A stretch of DNA of 64,000 nucleotides from Candidatus Magnetominusculus dajiuhuensis (GTDB taxonomy: Bacteria > Nitrospirota > Thermodesulfovibrionia > Thermodesulfovibrionales > Magnetobacteriaceae), in the NCBI GenBank assembly GCA_015233465.1, contig JADFXP010000006.1:62001-126000 (forward strand), in the 5' to 3' direction. The translations under genes were made by a program, and so were the position numbers. Positions 16,209-26,572 of the stretch are shown here, piece by piece. Within the stretch, counting starts at the first letter, position 1, and each line of letters starts with the position of its first letter. The notes below the pieces were generated by a model. The model made no database searches. It worked only from the letters and a program-made list of their open reading frames with translations, and was not told where the DNA came from.

Positions 16209-18677
16209 ATGGATAAAAATAAAAACAATTCTATATTTAATCTGCCAATAAGTATGAGTTTCATAAAAAACTCAATACTGAAAGAATCCTTTAATGTAAT
16301 AAGTTCAATATTTCAAAGACTTCCAATTCCTAATCTCTTATCATATTATTTAAAGAAAACAAATAGGGATTATCTTTTACCATTCGTTAATGGTCTTGCA
16401 AATATTGGCAGACCGAGTAATGTCCTCTTTCCTCCTGAACTGCTTGAACAAGCCTTGAGTTTAGTGCTTTCTGGACTGAATAATACAATGGCAATTCAAA
16501 GCAATCTGCACTGGGTCTGGCCTTATTGGGTTGAAAAGCAGCATGACCCTGATGCGCCAGAATTTGTCCCGACTGGCGTAAATGTTATTACTATTAATCT
16601 AACATCAAGGAATTGGACATCTATAAGCCTTATTAACAGCAGACATGAATGTATGGTAGATCCTGTAGGAATGTTGACGTTGTTTCCTTTTAGCTGGTCA
16701 ATTTTTCCTTATATATTATTTGAAGAACAGAAATATATTCCGCCTTTAATATATAAAAATGTAAAACAAGAGTTATTCAATGGAACGCTGCCTCAAGTTA
16801 TAACTAAATATGATGTAAATCCTGAGTTCAAATGGACATCAGAGATTGAGATTTTAGAGGCAATGGAAGAGGAATTGGCAATAGTTATTAATACCATAGA
16901 AAATATCTCTGATAGAAATATTTCTTTGGTCTTTGGGATTTCAATCCGCCCATATAATTCACTGACTATAGGGCATATCAATAATCTAAAATTTAAAAAT
17001 AATCTATGGAGGGTCAACGGTAAGCCCGGGATATTATTGCTCACCTCTCCTGACCATACTGGCACATCGGATAGATTTTTGGGCGATCCTATTTTAACTC
17101 GTGAAGAGGCTCAAAATTTAAACAGCAGGAAATCCAAGTCAGGAATTATTGGAGGCATATCAGAATATATAATGTCACTGAGGCCTAAAGAAAAAAAGAA
17201 GATAGTAATAGTTGGAGTAATTGGCAAGAGAAAGCCAGTGCCAAATCGTAAATTTAAACATATTACGCTTGATGTGATTAACAAAGCAAAGGATGAGAAT
17301 ATCAAAAAATGGCTTGATTGGGAAGCGGCTGGATTAACGCTGACTATTCCTGACAAGAGAGTTGAAAAGGCTTTTTACGCTATAAAAAATCACCTTACAG
17401 TATTTGATGATAAGGATTATTTTACTGCAGGGACATTTGTCTATCATACGTATTGGATAAGGGATGGGAGTTTTATAGCCCTTGCTTATGAGAATTTAGG
17501 GATGCCTGAATATGTAATCCCAAAACTTCGTTATTTTATGAAACAACAAAATAAAGACGGCAGTTTTATAAGTCAGAATGGAGAATGGGATGGAACTGGT
17601 CAGGTTATTTTTACAACATTAAATCATATTAGACGAAGCGGTAATCTTGAGATGCTTAATGAATTTTATCCAAATCTGATAAGAGGCGTAAGATGGATAG
17701 AGACATTTAGGATTACTACAAAACTATCCATTTCTCCTCACTTTGGAATGCTTCCTGCTGGGATGTCTGCGGAACATTTTGGGCCAAATGATCATTATTT
17801 TTGGGATAATTTCTGGTCTCTATCTGGGATTAAGCTGATGCTATGGGCTGCTCAGAAACTTAAACAAACTAAAGATTTAGAATGGCTGATAGAACTCTAT
17901 GAAGATTATCATGATGATATAAATAGCGCTATAGCTTATGCAATGAGACATGGTGGTAATGGCGAAGTACTTCCATGTTCACCATACAGACTGATGGACA
18001 GCGCATCGGTTGGCAATCTGATAGCTGTTACGCCTTTAGATATTTACGATAATGAAGAAACTTGGCTGCTTCCTACTGTGGATTTCCTTTGGGAGCATAA
18101 TATAAGGGAAGGGCTATTTTTTCAGAAGATAATACACACTGGTCTTAATGTCTATCTATCCTTACAATTAGCTAAGACCCTTCTCATTCTTGATGATAAG
18201 CGGTGGCAGATATTGATAGAAGCAATATTGAATATCGCATCGTCAACATATACATGGCCAGAGGCAATTAATCCAAGAACTAAAGGCGGTTGTATGGGTG
18301 ATGGAGATCACGGATGGGCTGCCTCAGAGTTCATTAATTTTGTGAGGGATATGTGTGTAGTTGAAAGGAATGGCGAACTGTTTTTTGGAATTGGATTTTA
18401 TGATGAATGGTATAAAGATGGACTTAATATAGAGATAAATAATGCCTCTACCTTTTATGGGATAGTCAATTATTCTATTAAAATAATTGATAAAGAACTC
18501 TCTATCTGTTGGAGCATAAAACGCAAATCAGGCCATGAACATTGTCTTATGTTTTTTCTTCTACCAAAGAGTCTATTTAATGTTAATAACACAAGTGATT
18601 CGTTTAGTCTAAACAAGACAAAGATAACCCTTATTGGAGATGAGGGCAAAATCATTCTAAAAATAAAGGAGTCTTAA
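16209..18677 (+). CDS. GH15-like (alpha/alpha)6-barrel glycosidase
   Basis: 822 residues, cytoplasmic (no signal peptide). The N-terminal 375 residues are beta-rich. From about 380 a six-hairpin barrel is recognisable: TAGTFVYHTYWIRDGSF (about 405-421) carries the Arg-Asp sugar-site motif of GH15-like enzymes, followed by QNKDGSFISQNGEWDGTGQV, and a late acidic motif GDGDHGWAASEF near 697. A glucoamylase-like or other exo-glycosidase activity is likely; the substrate is unknown. The next gene, a PHP-glycosyltransferase fusion, starts 2 bp after the stop, with GGAG inside the end of this gene, so the two are translationally coupled and probably handle the same glycan. Confidence 0.75.
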   Translation: MDKNKNNSIFNLPISMSFIKNSILKESFNVISSIFQRLPIPNLLSYYLKKTNRDYLLPFVNGLANIGRPSNVLFPPELLEQALSLVLSGLNNTMAIQSNLHWVWPYWVEKQHDPDAPEFVPTGVNVITINLTSRNWTSISLINSRHECMVDPVGMLTLFPFSWSIFPYILFEEQKYIPPLIYKNVKQELFNGTLPQVITKYDVNPEFKWTSEIEILEAMEEELAIVINTIENISDRNISLVFGISIRPYNSLTIGHINNLKFKNNLWRVNGKPGILLLTSPDHTGTSDRFLGDPILTREEAQNLNSRKSKSGIIGGISEYIMSLRPKEKKKIVIVGVIGKRKPVPNRKFKHITLDVINKAKDENIKKWLDWEAAGLTLTIPDKRVEKAFYAIKNHLTVFDDKDYFTAGTFVYHTYWIRDGSFIALAYENLGMPEYVIPKLRYFMKQQNKDGSFISQNGEWDGTGQVIFTTLNHIRRSGNLEMLNEFYPNLIRGVRWIETFRITTKLSISPHFGMLPAGMSAEHFGPNDHYFWDNFWSLSGIKLMLWAAQKLKQTKDLEWLIELYEDYHDDINSAIAYAMRHGGNGEVLPCSPYRLMDSASVGNLIAVTPLDIYDNEETWLLPTVDFLWEHNIREGLFFQKIIHTGLNVYLSLQLAKTLLILDDKRWQILIEAILNIASSTYTWPEAINPRTKGGCMGDGDHGWAASEFINFVRDMCVVERNGELFFGIGFYDEWYKDGLNIEINNASTFYGIVNYSIKIIDKELSICWSIKRKSGHEHCLMFFLLPKSLFNVNNTSDSFSLNKTKITLIGDEGKIILKIKES

Positions 18678-18679
18678 AA

Positions 18680-21373
18680 ATGTCACATACGCATGATTTT
18701 AGAAAGAATGTCAAATCTGCTTATGAAAATTTTATTATAAGTCAAAAGATACGCTTTCCATTTGATGAAGTGTTAAGGATAGATCTCCATTGTCATGACC
18801 ATAACAGCAGCGAACCTGACGAATTGTGGGGAAGGATACTGAGACTTCCAGAGACTTGGCTGGAAACTGAAGCGCTGACAGCGTGTCTTAAAAATCATGG
18901 CTCTGATGTAATTACAATTACTAATCATAATAATGCCCTGTCTTGCTGGGATTTAATTGGCAGGGGTCATGATATCTTAACTGGGGCGGAATTCACCTGC
19001 ACATTCCCTGAACTGGAGATTAAGATCCATGTTCTTATCTATGGTTTTTCTTATGAGCAAGAACAAGAGCTTATCAAACGCCGTAAGGATATTTATAGAT
19101 TTTTAAGATATGCAAATGACTGTGGACTTCCAACCGTACTTCCTCATCCACTTTATTTTGACTGCAAAGATATAAAACGTTCTCATACCATGCTTGAAAA
19201 ATGTCTGCTCTTATTTGAAAGGTTTGAGGTGTTAAATGGACAAAGAGATGTGTGGCAAAATCTTATGACCTTAGAGTGGATAAGAAGCTGCACGCCTGAG
19301 ATGATTGATGAACTTGGGGAAAAACATGGCATAAATCCATTTGATTATTGTCAAAATCCATATGAAAAGAGTTTTACTGGCGGTTCAGACGATCATTTAG
19401 GTACATTTGCAGGCACATGCGGCACATTTTTACATATCCCTGACCTAAAAAATAGAGAAGGTCATCAAAAACTCTCGGAATTAGCATTAGATGCGTTAAA
19501 GAATAAACGTACTGCGCCGTTTGGTTTTACTATTGATGAAGAAAAACTCAATATTGCGATCTTGGACTATTTCACACAGGCTGCAAAAAATTTGAAAGAC
19601 CCAGGGCTGCTGCGTCTTCTTTTACACAGAGGGAGCACAACTGATAAACTCTTTTGTTTTGCTATAAGTAATATTTTGTTAGAGATTCAAAGACACAAGT
19701 TTACTACTCGATTTTTTGATACATTCCATAATGCCCTGCTTGGCAAACGTCCAGGCATTTTTGTTAAACATACAGTACATAAAGATTATAAAGATGCAGT
19801 TACAAAATTAGATAGGCTTGCAGTAAGTAAAAAAGATTCTCCTTCTGCCTTTATAGATGAAATTCGTAAGGCAGTTCCTGAGGTCTTTGAATTTATTATT
19901 TCTCTTCTAATTAAAAGGATAAAAGACAATTTAAACGTCAATAATGTTTTAAGTGATATTAAAAATAAAAGCATTGAAGAGCTTATTGACATGCTTGAAG
20001 TTCCGACTCAGCTAAGGATGCACTTTAATGAAAATGGCAAGACATCATACAAACATATGACTCAGTTAAATGTTTCAAAGCTCTTTGACTCCTTGACATT
20101 CCCTGCCCTTACCTCATTGGTTATAGCAGGGTCGTATCTTGGAAGCACATATGCTATATATCGTAACCGCAATCTGCTATCCAGCTTATCAAAAAATCTA
20201 AACAAACATATTCATCCAAAGAGGCTGTTATGGCTTACTGATTCCTTTTTTGATAAAAACGGCATATCTTCATTTTTACAAAGCGTAAGAGTTGAGATAG
20301 AGTTGAAGGGTTACGCAATTGATTTTGTCGTATGTTCAAATAATATTCAATCTATGCCTAACCTTCATGTGATTAAACCACTGGCTGAGGTGCCGCTTGA
20401 GCAGTTTGGCGGAAATGTGATTGGAATACCTAATATCTTGGACTTGCACAGAATATTTCAAAAAGGGGGCTATGATAGGATTATATGTTCCACAGAATTG
20501 GTAATGGGGCTGGCTGCAATATGTCTGAAAGAGGCATTTTGTGTACCTGCGTATTTTTATATGCACACAGACTGGCTGGATTTTTTCCAGAAATCTACTG
20601 ATCTAAATAATCATGCGATAGACAGAATACGCCGTATGCTTAGGGCTTTTTATAAGAGATTTGACGGGGTTTTTGTCTTAAATTCTGAGCATAAGGATTG
20701 GTTGTCAAGTTCATATATGGGATTAGATAAGGACAAGATATTTGAGACATCTCATTGGCTGGACAAAGGATATTATCCTTCACAGACCCATCAAGATACA
20801 TTTCAGTATAAACTCCTTTTTGCAGGACGTTTAAGCAAGGAAAAAGGGGTAATGGACTTGCCGTTTATTGTTAATAGAGTTAGAGAGATATATCCAGAGA
20901 TACAGATTATTATTGCTGGCAGCGGGCCAGCAGAAGTGGAACTTAAAGCTCTGCTTCCAGAGGCTGATTTTAGAGGCTGGGTAGATCATGCCGATATGCC
21001 GTCACTATATACAGAGGCGGATTTGCTGCTTTTGCCTTCTAAGTTTGATACCTTTGGAGTTGTAGTGTTAGAGGCAATGGCTGGAAGGGTTCCAGTTGCT
21101 GCATATAATAGCAAAGGGCCAAAGGATATAATACAAAATGGTGTAAATGGGTATCTGTCTAATGATGCAGATGAAATGGCAGCGCAGATTATTTCATTTT
21201 TTGAAGACTCATATAAAACAAGTGAAATGAAACAAGCCGCATATTTAAGGAGCTTAGATTATCAGCCAGAGTTTATAATGAAAAAACTCTTTGAAGATAT
21301 TAATCTCCCTATAAAGTCTCCTGATAAATTATTAGTGCGGACTATTGAAAGATATGAAGTTATTTATAACTAG
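18680..21373 (+). CDS. PHP-domain phosphoesterase fused to GT4 glycosyltransferase
   Basis: 897 residues. Residues 30-260 are a PHP domain with metal ligands in order: H37/H39 (LHCHD), H83 (TNHNN), E104 (GAEF), H117, a PHP motif near 156 and SDDH near 237. A helical linker (about 270-500) follows. Residues about 500-890 are a GT-B glycosyltransferase of family GT4: LFAGRLSKEKGV, IIIAGSGPAE, FRGWVDHADM and the nucleotide-sugar motif FDTFGVVVLEAMA. Both active sites look complete. Coupled to the GH15-like gene upstream, it suggests a glycan remodelling unit that includes a phosphate-removal step. The true pathway is unknown. Confidence 0.88.
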   Translation: MSHTHDFRKNVKSAYENFIISQKIRFPFDEVLRIDLHCHDHNSSEPDELWGRILRLPETWLETEALTACLKNHGSDVITITNHNNALSCWDLIGRGHDILTGAEFTCTFPELEIKIHVLIYGFSYEQEQELIKRRKDIYRFLRYANDCGLPTVLPHPLYFDCKDIKRSHTMLEKCLLLFERFEVLNGQRDVWQNLMTLEWIRSCTPEMIDELGEKHGINPFDYCQNPYEKSFTGGSDDHLGTFAGTCGTFLHIPDLKNREGHQKLSELALDALKNKRTAPFGFTIDEEKLNIAILDYFTQAAKNLKDPGLLRLLLHRGSTTDKLFCFAISNILLEIQRHKFTTRFFDTFHNALLGKRPGIFVKHTVHKDYKDAVTKLDRLAVSKKDSPSAFIDEIRKAVPEVFEFIISLLIKRIKDNLNVNNVLSDIKNKSIEELIDMLEVPTQLRMHFNENGKTSYKHMTQLNVSKLFDSLTFPALTSLVIAGSYLGSTYAIYRNRNLLSSLSKNLNKHIHPKRLLWLTDSFFDKNGISSFLQSVRVEIELKGYAIDFVVCSNNIQSMPNLHVIKPLAEVPLEQFGGNVIGIPNILDLHRIFQKGGYDRIICSTELVMGLAAICLKEAFCVPAYFYMHTDWLDFFQKSTDLNNHAIDRIRRMLRAFYKRFDGVFVLNSEHKDWLSSSYMGLDKDKIFETSHWLDKGYYPSQTHQDTFQYKLLFAGRLSKEKGVMDLPFIVNRVREIYPEIQIIIAGSGPAEVELKALLPEADFRGWVDHADMPSLYTEADLLLLPSKFDTFGVVVLEAMAGRVPVAAYNSKGPKDIIQNGVNGYLSNDADEMAAQIISFFEDSYKTSEMKQAAYLRSLDYQPEFIMKKLFEDINLPIKSPDKLLVRTIERYEVIYN

Positions 21374-21392
21374 GAAAATGTACTAAATTTTC

Positions 21393-21421
21393 TTGACATT
21401 ATTAAATTAATTTGATATTGT
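21393..21421 (+). promoter_or_regulatory. Sigma70-like promoter of the Ehr-type operon
   Basis: TTGACA at 21393-21398, a 17-bp spacer and TATTGT at 21416-21421. Initiation would fall near 21428, two bases before the ATG at 21430, which would make a nearly leaderless transcript. The box overlaps any start placed at TTG 21412, an argument for the ATG. Confidence 0.45.
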
Positions 21422-21429
21422 TTCAGGGT

Positions 21430-23442
21430 ATGGACTATATATTCCTTGGTTTAATCATCATTCTATTTGGCGGGATACTTTCTATAATAGTAGACCTATA
21501 TCCTAAAGGGAAGGGTCTTTCTGGTTACATCTTATTGCTATTCTTTATAATTGGCGCGCCTTTTATCCTAATAAGTTCCTCAACAGTTTTAATTACAGGA
21601 AATATTTATACTGCATCGTATAATATTGGACCTCCGTTGGATCAGATTTTCTTTGAACTTGATGGATTATCTGCGATATTTGTTTCAATGATAATAATAA
21701 TTTCAACCCTTGTTTTGATGTATTCACAAGGATATATAAAACCATATGAAAATAAAGGATTTTCTATTGGGAATCATTATTTCTTTTTTAGTCTTTTAGT
21801 AGTATCAATGTTATTGGTTGTTATAATAAGACAGACGCGCGCATTTTTAGTTGTGTGGGAGATAATGTCAATGAGTTCATTTTTTCTTGTGCAATTTGAA
21901 CACAATGATAAGTCGGTACGGCGCGCTGCAATTAATTATATAATATCTATGCACGTAGGGCTTGTAATTCTGATTGTAGCTTTTGTATTGATCAATTTTC
22001 ATACAGGAAGCAGATATTTTGGGGATTTCAAGGAGTACTTTTCAACAAATACAATTGGAACTGGGGCTATATTTATATTATTCTTTACAGGCTTTGCATT
22101 TAAGGCAGGATTTGTACCGTTTCACACATGGCTGCCAAAGGCTCATCCTGCTGCCCCAAGTAATATTTCAAGCATAATGTCAGGCTTGATGATTAAAACT
22201 GGAATCTATGGTATCTTAAGGATTCTAACTTATATTGATCATCCTCAGGCATGGACAGGATATTTTGTGCTTATTATTTCTCTGATTACAGGTGTATTTG
22301 GGATTTTGAATGCCCTTGCGCAGAACGATTTAAAAAGACTTTTAGCATTTAGCAGCGTGGAAAATATTGGAATAATTGGGATTGGTATTGGAATAGGGAT
22401 GCTAGGGATTTCTTATGGAAAACCAACTATGGCAGTTGCTGGATTTGCAGGTGCGCTGCTTCATACAATAAATCATTCAATATTTAAAACTCTATTATTT
22501 TTTGGCGCAGGAGCTGTATACAATCTGCTTCATACTCGAAATATTAATACAATGGGCGGGTTGATTAAAAAAATACCTGCTACAGCCTTTGCATTTTTAG
22601 TTGGAGCCATTGCTATCTGCGGACTTCCTCCTTTTAATGGCTTTATTAGTAAATTCATCGTATATTTTGGATTATTAAGTGAATTTAATGCATCTCCAAA
22701 TATATTGTTAGCTGTAAAGATATTTACTTTAGCGGCATTTTCATTGATTGGCGGGCTTACGCTAGCATGTTTCACAAATGTTTTTGGTATTGCATTTCTT
22801 GGAGCATATAGAGGCAAAAATCCTGTAATGAGCGCTGAAGCAATACACAAGAAAACCTCTTTATGGATGGTTATTCCTATGGTTATACTTTCAATTGGAT
22901 GTGTAGTAATTGGAATTCTCCCTATTATTATAATGAGGGTTTTAAAAGCGCCTCTTATGTCATTTAATTTAAATGCAGGGACACAGTACATTGATTCTAT
23001 ACAGTCAATCTCTAAAGCCACCTTAATCTTTGTAATACTAACTTTAATTATATTGACGATTAGATATTTATTATTAAAATCAAAAAAGGTTCAATATCAG
23101 ACAACATGGGGATGTGGCTATGAGTCTCCAAGTCCATTGATGCAGTATACCTCATCATCCTTTGTAGAGCCGATTACAAGGATTGCAAAACGGCTCGTTG
23201 GTACTACAGAGAATATTAAAACAGCAAATAAAATATTTGAGGATACTTTACATTATACGTCTGACTCATCAGATATTATTGCCAAAGATGTAGTCGGCGG
23301 TTTGTGGCACGCTATACATTCATTTTTAAATCGTTTTACGTGGATACAAAGCGGACATTTAAGGCATTATATATTAATGATCTTGGTAACACTTTTAGTA
23401 GTTTTATTTCTATCTATGTGGATAATAAGTATGGGGGTATAA
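21430..23442 (+). CDS. HyfB-like proton-conducting membrane subunit
   Basis: About 670 residues and roughly 15-16 membrane helices. The antiporter-type core is clear: FAFKAGFVPFHTWLPKAHPAAPS with the proton-path Lys, NDLKRLLAFSSVENIGI and LLHTINHSIFKTLLFFGAG. The C-terminal extension with YQTTWGCGYE and the final helix are typical of HyfB/EhrB rather than NuoL. It would translocate H+ or Na+ in the complex encoded by the following five genes. I prefer ATG 21430; TTG codons at 21412 and 21418 are in frame, but no Shine-Dalgarno sequence supports any of these starts and a promoter overlaps the TTGs. Confidence 0.9.
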   Translation: MDYIFLGLIIILFGGILSIIVDLYPKGKGLSGYILLLFFIIGAPFILISSSTVLITGNIYTASYNIGPPLDQIFFELDGLSAIFVSMIIIISTLVLMYSQGYIKPYENKGFSIGNHYFFFSLLVVSMLLVVIIRQTRAFLVVWEIMSMSSFFLVQFEHNDKSVRRAAINYIISMHVGLVILIVAFVLINFHTGSRYFGDFKEYFSTNTIGTGAIFILFFTGFAFKAGFVPFHTWLPKAHPAAPSNISSIMSGLMIKTGIYGILRILTYIDHPQAWTGYFVLIISLITGVFGILNALAQNDLKRLLAFSSVENIGIIGIGIGIGMLGISYGKPTMAVAGFAGALLHTINHSIFKTLLFFGAGAVYNLLHTRNINTMGGLIKKIPATAFAFLVGAIAICGLPPFNGFISKFIVYFGLLSEFNASPNILLAVKIFTLAAFSLIGGLTLACFTNVFGIAFLGAYRGKNPVMSAEAIHKKTSLWMVIPMVILSIGCVVIGILPIIIMRVLKAPLMSFNLNAGTQYIDSIQSISKATLIFVILTLIILTIRYLLLKSKKVQYQTTWGCGYESPSPLMQYTSSSFVEPITRIAKRLVGTTENIKTANKIFEDTLHYTSDSSDIIAKDVVGGLWHAIHSFLNRFTWIQSGHLRHYILMILVTLLVVLFLSMWIISMGV

Positions 23443-23481
23443 CTCTTTAAAGGCCAAAAAGCATTAAGGTAAACCGATATT

Positions 23482-24459
23482 ATGGTTATAATTTTAAGAT
23501 ATATACTAATGATATTGCTGGCATTTATTGTGCCGGGGATAATAAATAAAACTAAGGCTAAATGCGCTGGCAGAAAGGGCGCGTCAATACTTCAGCCGAC
23601 AATTGATATAATTAAACTATTAAAAAAATCAGCTGTAATCAGCACCTCGACTTCAGCAGTTTTTATTCTAGCGCCTTCAATAACGCTTGCATCCGTATTA
23701 TGTGCGGGTTTGGTTGTGCCTATAGCTGGGCTGAAACCAATACTTAGTTTTTCTGGCGACTTGATATTTTTTGCTTACATATTAGGGATTGGAAGGTTTT
23801 TTACAATAATTGCAGCATTGGATACTGCAAGCGCATTTGAAGGAATGGGGGCAAGTAGAGAGGCTGCATTTTCTATGTTTTTAGAGCCTTCAATGTTTTT
23901 TGTATTTGGATCGTTAGCTATGTTTACAGGGGTCGCTTCATTTAATGAAATATTTGCAATATTATCTTCGGATGCTATTCCGAATGACCCAGGAGTTATA
24001 TTAAATATAATAGATACATTAAAGAGTTGGATTCATCCAACAAATAGTATGGTAGTTGTAGTTTGCAGTAATATTATTATATTATTAGCAATCTTAGTAG
24101 AGGCAAGCAGAATGCCTTTTGATGATCCAAACACTCATCTTGAATTAACAATGATTCATGAGGTGATGGTATTAGATAATAGCGGCCCTGATCTTGCTAT
24201 GATAAATATTGCCTCATCATTAAAGATTACAGTTTTAGCTTCTTTAATCACAGGGCTGTTGATTCATAATGGGCACAATTCACCAGTTGCAGCATTATTT
24301 TTATATATAGTTTTTATTGTATTAGTAGCAATAGTTATTGGACTTATTGAATCTATGGTTGCAAGGATAAGACTTACGCATATTCCACAATATTTGATTG
24401 CAGCCTCTGCAATAGGAATAACCGTATTTATGATTATGATCGCTGGGAAGATGATATGA
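23482..24459 (+). CDS. HyfC/NuoH-like membrane anchor subunit
   Basis: 325 residues with about eight helices. ILQPTIDIIKLLKK after helix 1, ASAFEGMGASREAAFSMFLEP and EASRMPFDDPNTHLELTMIHE are the conserved loops by which NuoH-type subunits of group 4 hydrogenases and complex I contact the peripheral arm. It anchors the catalytic module to the antiporter subunits. The gene follows the HyfB-like gene after 39 bp and overlaps the next by 4 bp (ATGA). Confidence 0.92.
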   Translation: MVIILRYILMILLAFIVPGIINKTKAKCAGRKGASILQPTIDIIKLLKKSAVISTSTSAVFILAPSITLASVLCAGLVVPIAGLKPILSFSGDLIFFAYILGIGRFFTIIAALDTASAFEGMGASREAAFSMFLEPSMFFVFGSLAMFTGVASFNEIFAILSSDAIPNDPGVILNIIDTLKSWIHPTNSMVVVVCSNIIILLAILVEASRMPFDDPNTHLELTMIHEVMVLDNSGPDLAMINIASSLKITVLASLITGLLIHNGHNSPVAALFLYIVFIVLVAIVIGLIESMVARIRLTHIPQYLIAASAIGITVFMIMIAGKMI

Positions 24460-25094
24460 TAGACTCTATAATCTCACTATTATTTTGCGTTACATTGCTA
24501 TATATTACTATTACAACGCGTCTTGCAGCATATGTTAAGGTGCTGGCAATACAGGGTATCTTGTTGTTTATACTTTCAACGTCTCATTTACATGAATTAG
24601 GATTTTATCATACCCTTGTTTTGGGTATTGGAACATTGTTTATTAAAACATTTTTAATACCATATTTTATTACCTTTATTATTAAAAAAATACATATTAA
24701 TCGTGAAACAGAGCCGTTTATTGATAATTTTTATTCCTTGCTTATAGCTACAATCATCATAATAATGTCATTTATTATAGCAATGTTTATTAAAAATCTT
24801 GATAATAGCGTCAATAATTTACAGCTTGCAGTCTCTATAGCTGCCATAAATATTGGACTTTTTATAATGACTTCCCGCAAAAAAATTATAACTCATGTAA
24901 TGGGTTATCTCATATTTGAAAATGGTATCTATCTATTGTCTTTTACGCTTGCAACTCGTATTCCTGTAATAATAGAGACTGGGATATTGATTGACGTATT
25001 TATTGGAGTATTAATGATGGGAATATTTGTAAATCGAATATCTTCTACAACAGAATCACTTGATCAAGATGATTTAATGAGGTTGACAGATTGA
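24456..25094 (+). CDS. HyfE-like membrane subunit
   Basis: 212 residues, about six membrane helices. LGIGTLFIKTFLIPYFI and IDVFIGVLMMGIFVNRI match HyfE, a fusion-like equivalent of NuoK with extra helices. Start overlaps the HyfC-like stop and its own stop overlaps the next start by 4 bp, so translation is coupled throughout. It forms part of the membrane arm of the complex. Confidence 0.88.
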   Translation: MIDSIISLLFCVTLLYITITTRLAAYVKVLAIQGILLFILSTSHLHELGFYHTLVLGIGTLFIKTFLIPYFITFIIKKIHINRETEPFIDNFYSLLIATIIIIMSFIIAMFIKNLDNSVNNLQLAVSIAAINIGLFIMTSRKKIITHVMGYLIFENGIYLLSFTLATRIPVIIETGILIDVFIGVLMMGIFVNRISSTTESLDQDDLMRLTD

Positions 25095-26572
25095 TGAAAT
25101 TAGAATTGATTTTATTAATACTGCCAATATTTGCTGCCTTATTATCTATGATAGCAAGGTCAAATAAACTTGATATTGTGACATTACCTATAACGTCATT
25201 ATTATATATGTACTTAGTATTTAATATCTCGCCAACTACTAATATTGATGATAGTTTATTTGCAATAGATGATCTTAGTTATTTGTTTCTAATAATACTT
25301 GCCCTTTTATTTTTAGGTTCTTCAGTATACAGTATAAATTTTATTAAACATCTGCAAAGAAAAAATCCAGATGCAAAGAAGATATTTATAAATGGGATGT
25401 TTAAATATACCCGTATTTATGTGCCGTTAATATTACTATTTGTTGCCTCAATGACAGGGGTAATTATCAGCAGAAGATTCACATTAATGTGGATATTTAT
25501 TGAGGCTTCCACTCTTTCCAGCGCGCCGTTAATTTATTATCATAAAGATAATGAAACATTGGAGGCGGTCTGGAAATACCTCTTTATATGTTCAGTAGGA
25601 GTTGCGCTTGCGTTTGTAGGGGTTATAGCAATGGTTAAGGCCTCTTCTCAGCTCCCTGAGACAAGTTTGACTATTGATTATTTGATCAATAATGCTGCAT
25701 TGCTTGAAAAACCGTGGGTTATGATAGCATTTGTCTTTGCATTGATAGGATTTGGCGTGAAGATGGGTCTAGCGCCTATGCACACTTGGCTCCCTGATGC
25801 CCACTCATCAGCGCCTGCATCTATTTCAGCGCTTTTGTCAGGGTCTTTGCTTAATTGTGCTTTTTTGGTAATTTTAAGGTATTATCAGATATTAAGGGCA
25901 GTAGATATGTTGATATTTGCGAAATACTTATTGATAATCTTTGGAGTATTTTCAATTTTAATAAGCGCTGTTTACACCATAAGGGTTAATAATTTTAAGA
26001 GACTGCTTGCATATTCAAGCATTGAACATATGGGAATACTTGCAATAGGGGTTGGACTTGGCGGATATGCCCTTTATGCTGTTATGCTGCACACGTTTTG
26101 TCATTCTCTAACAAAACATTCATTATTTAACCTCTCAGGTAATTTTCTTAAGGCATACAGCACTGTAGATATTAATAAGATAAAAGATGGTTCAATACAT
26201 CTGCCAATTAATTCTATTCTTTTGTTGATGCTGATATTTATATTATTAGGACTGCCGCCATCAGGGATTTTTATTAGCGAATTTATCTTGTTAAAAGAGA
26301 TGTTATTTACCCATGACTGGCTAATTTTAGTGATTTTTTCAATATTGTTGACTGTTATTGCCCATTCATTTATTACTGCAACAACTACAATAATATATTC
26401 TCCAACGGATGTTGAGGTTCAAGATGACATAAAAGTCAAGCCTGGCGAATCTGTATTGGACTTTATATCACCAATGATATTTATGGGGATACTTATATTG
26501 TTAGGTCTGCATATTCCTGCATGGTTTGAGGATGTTTTACAAAATGCAGTTAAGGCATTGGGTGGTGTGTAG
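25091..26572 (+). CDS. HyfF-like antiporter-type membrane subunit
   Basis: 493 residues with about 14 helices. Proton_antipo_M features are FGVKMGLAPMHTWLPDAHSSAPAS with the channel Lys, NNFKRLLAYSSIEHMGI and LHTFCHSLTKHSLFNLSGN. This is the second antiporter-like subunit of the complex, giving it two potential ion channels together with the HyfB-like subunit. Its TAG stop is directly followed by the ATG of the large-subunit gene. Confidence 0.92.
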   Translation: MMKLELILLILPIFAALLSMIARSNKLDIVTLPITSLLYMYLVFNISPTTNIDDSLFAIDDLSYLFLIILALLFLGSSVYSINFIKHLQRKNPDAKKIFINGMFKYTRIYVPLILLFVASMTGVIISRRFTLMWIFIEASTLSSAPLIYYHKDNETLEAVWKYLFICSVGVALAFVGVIAMVKASSQLPETSLTIDYLINNAALLEKPWVMIAFVFALIGFGVKMGLAPMHTWLPDAHSSAPASISALLSGSLLNCAFLVILRYYQILRAVDMLIFAKYLLIIFGVFSILISAVYTIRVNNFKRLLAYSSIEHMGILAIGVGLGGYALYAVMLHTFCHSLTKHSLFNLSGNFLKAYSTVDINKIKDGSIHLPINSILLLMLIFILLGLPPSGIFISEFILLKEMLFTHDWLILVIFSILLTVIAHSFITATTTIIYSPTDVEVQDDIKVKPGESVLDFISPMIFMGILILLGLHIPAWFEDVLQNAVKALGGV

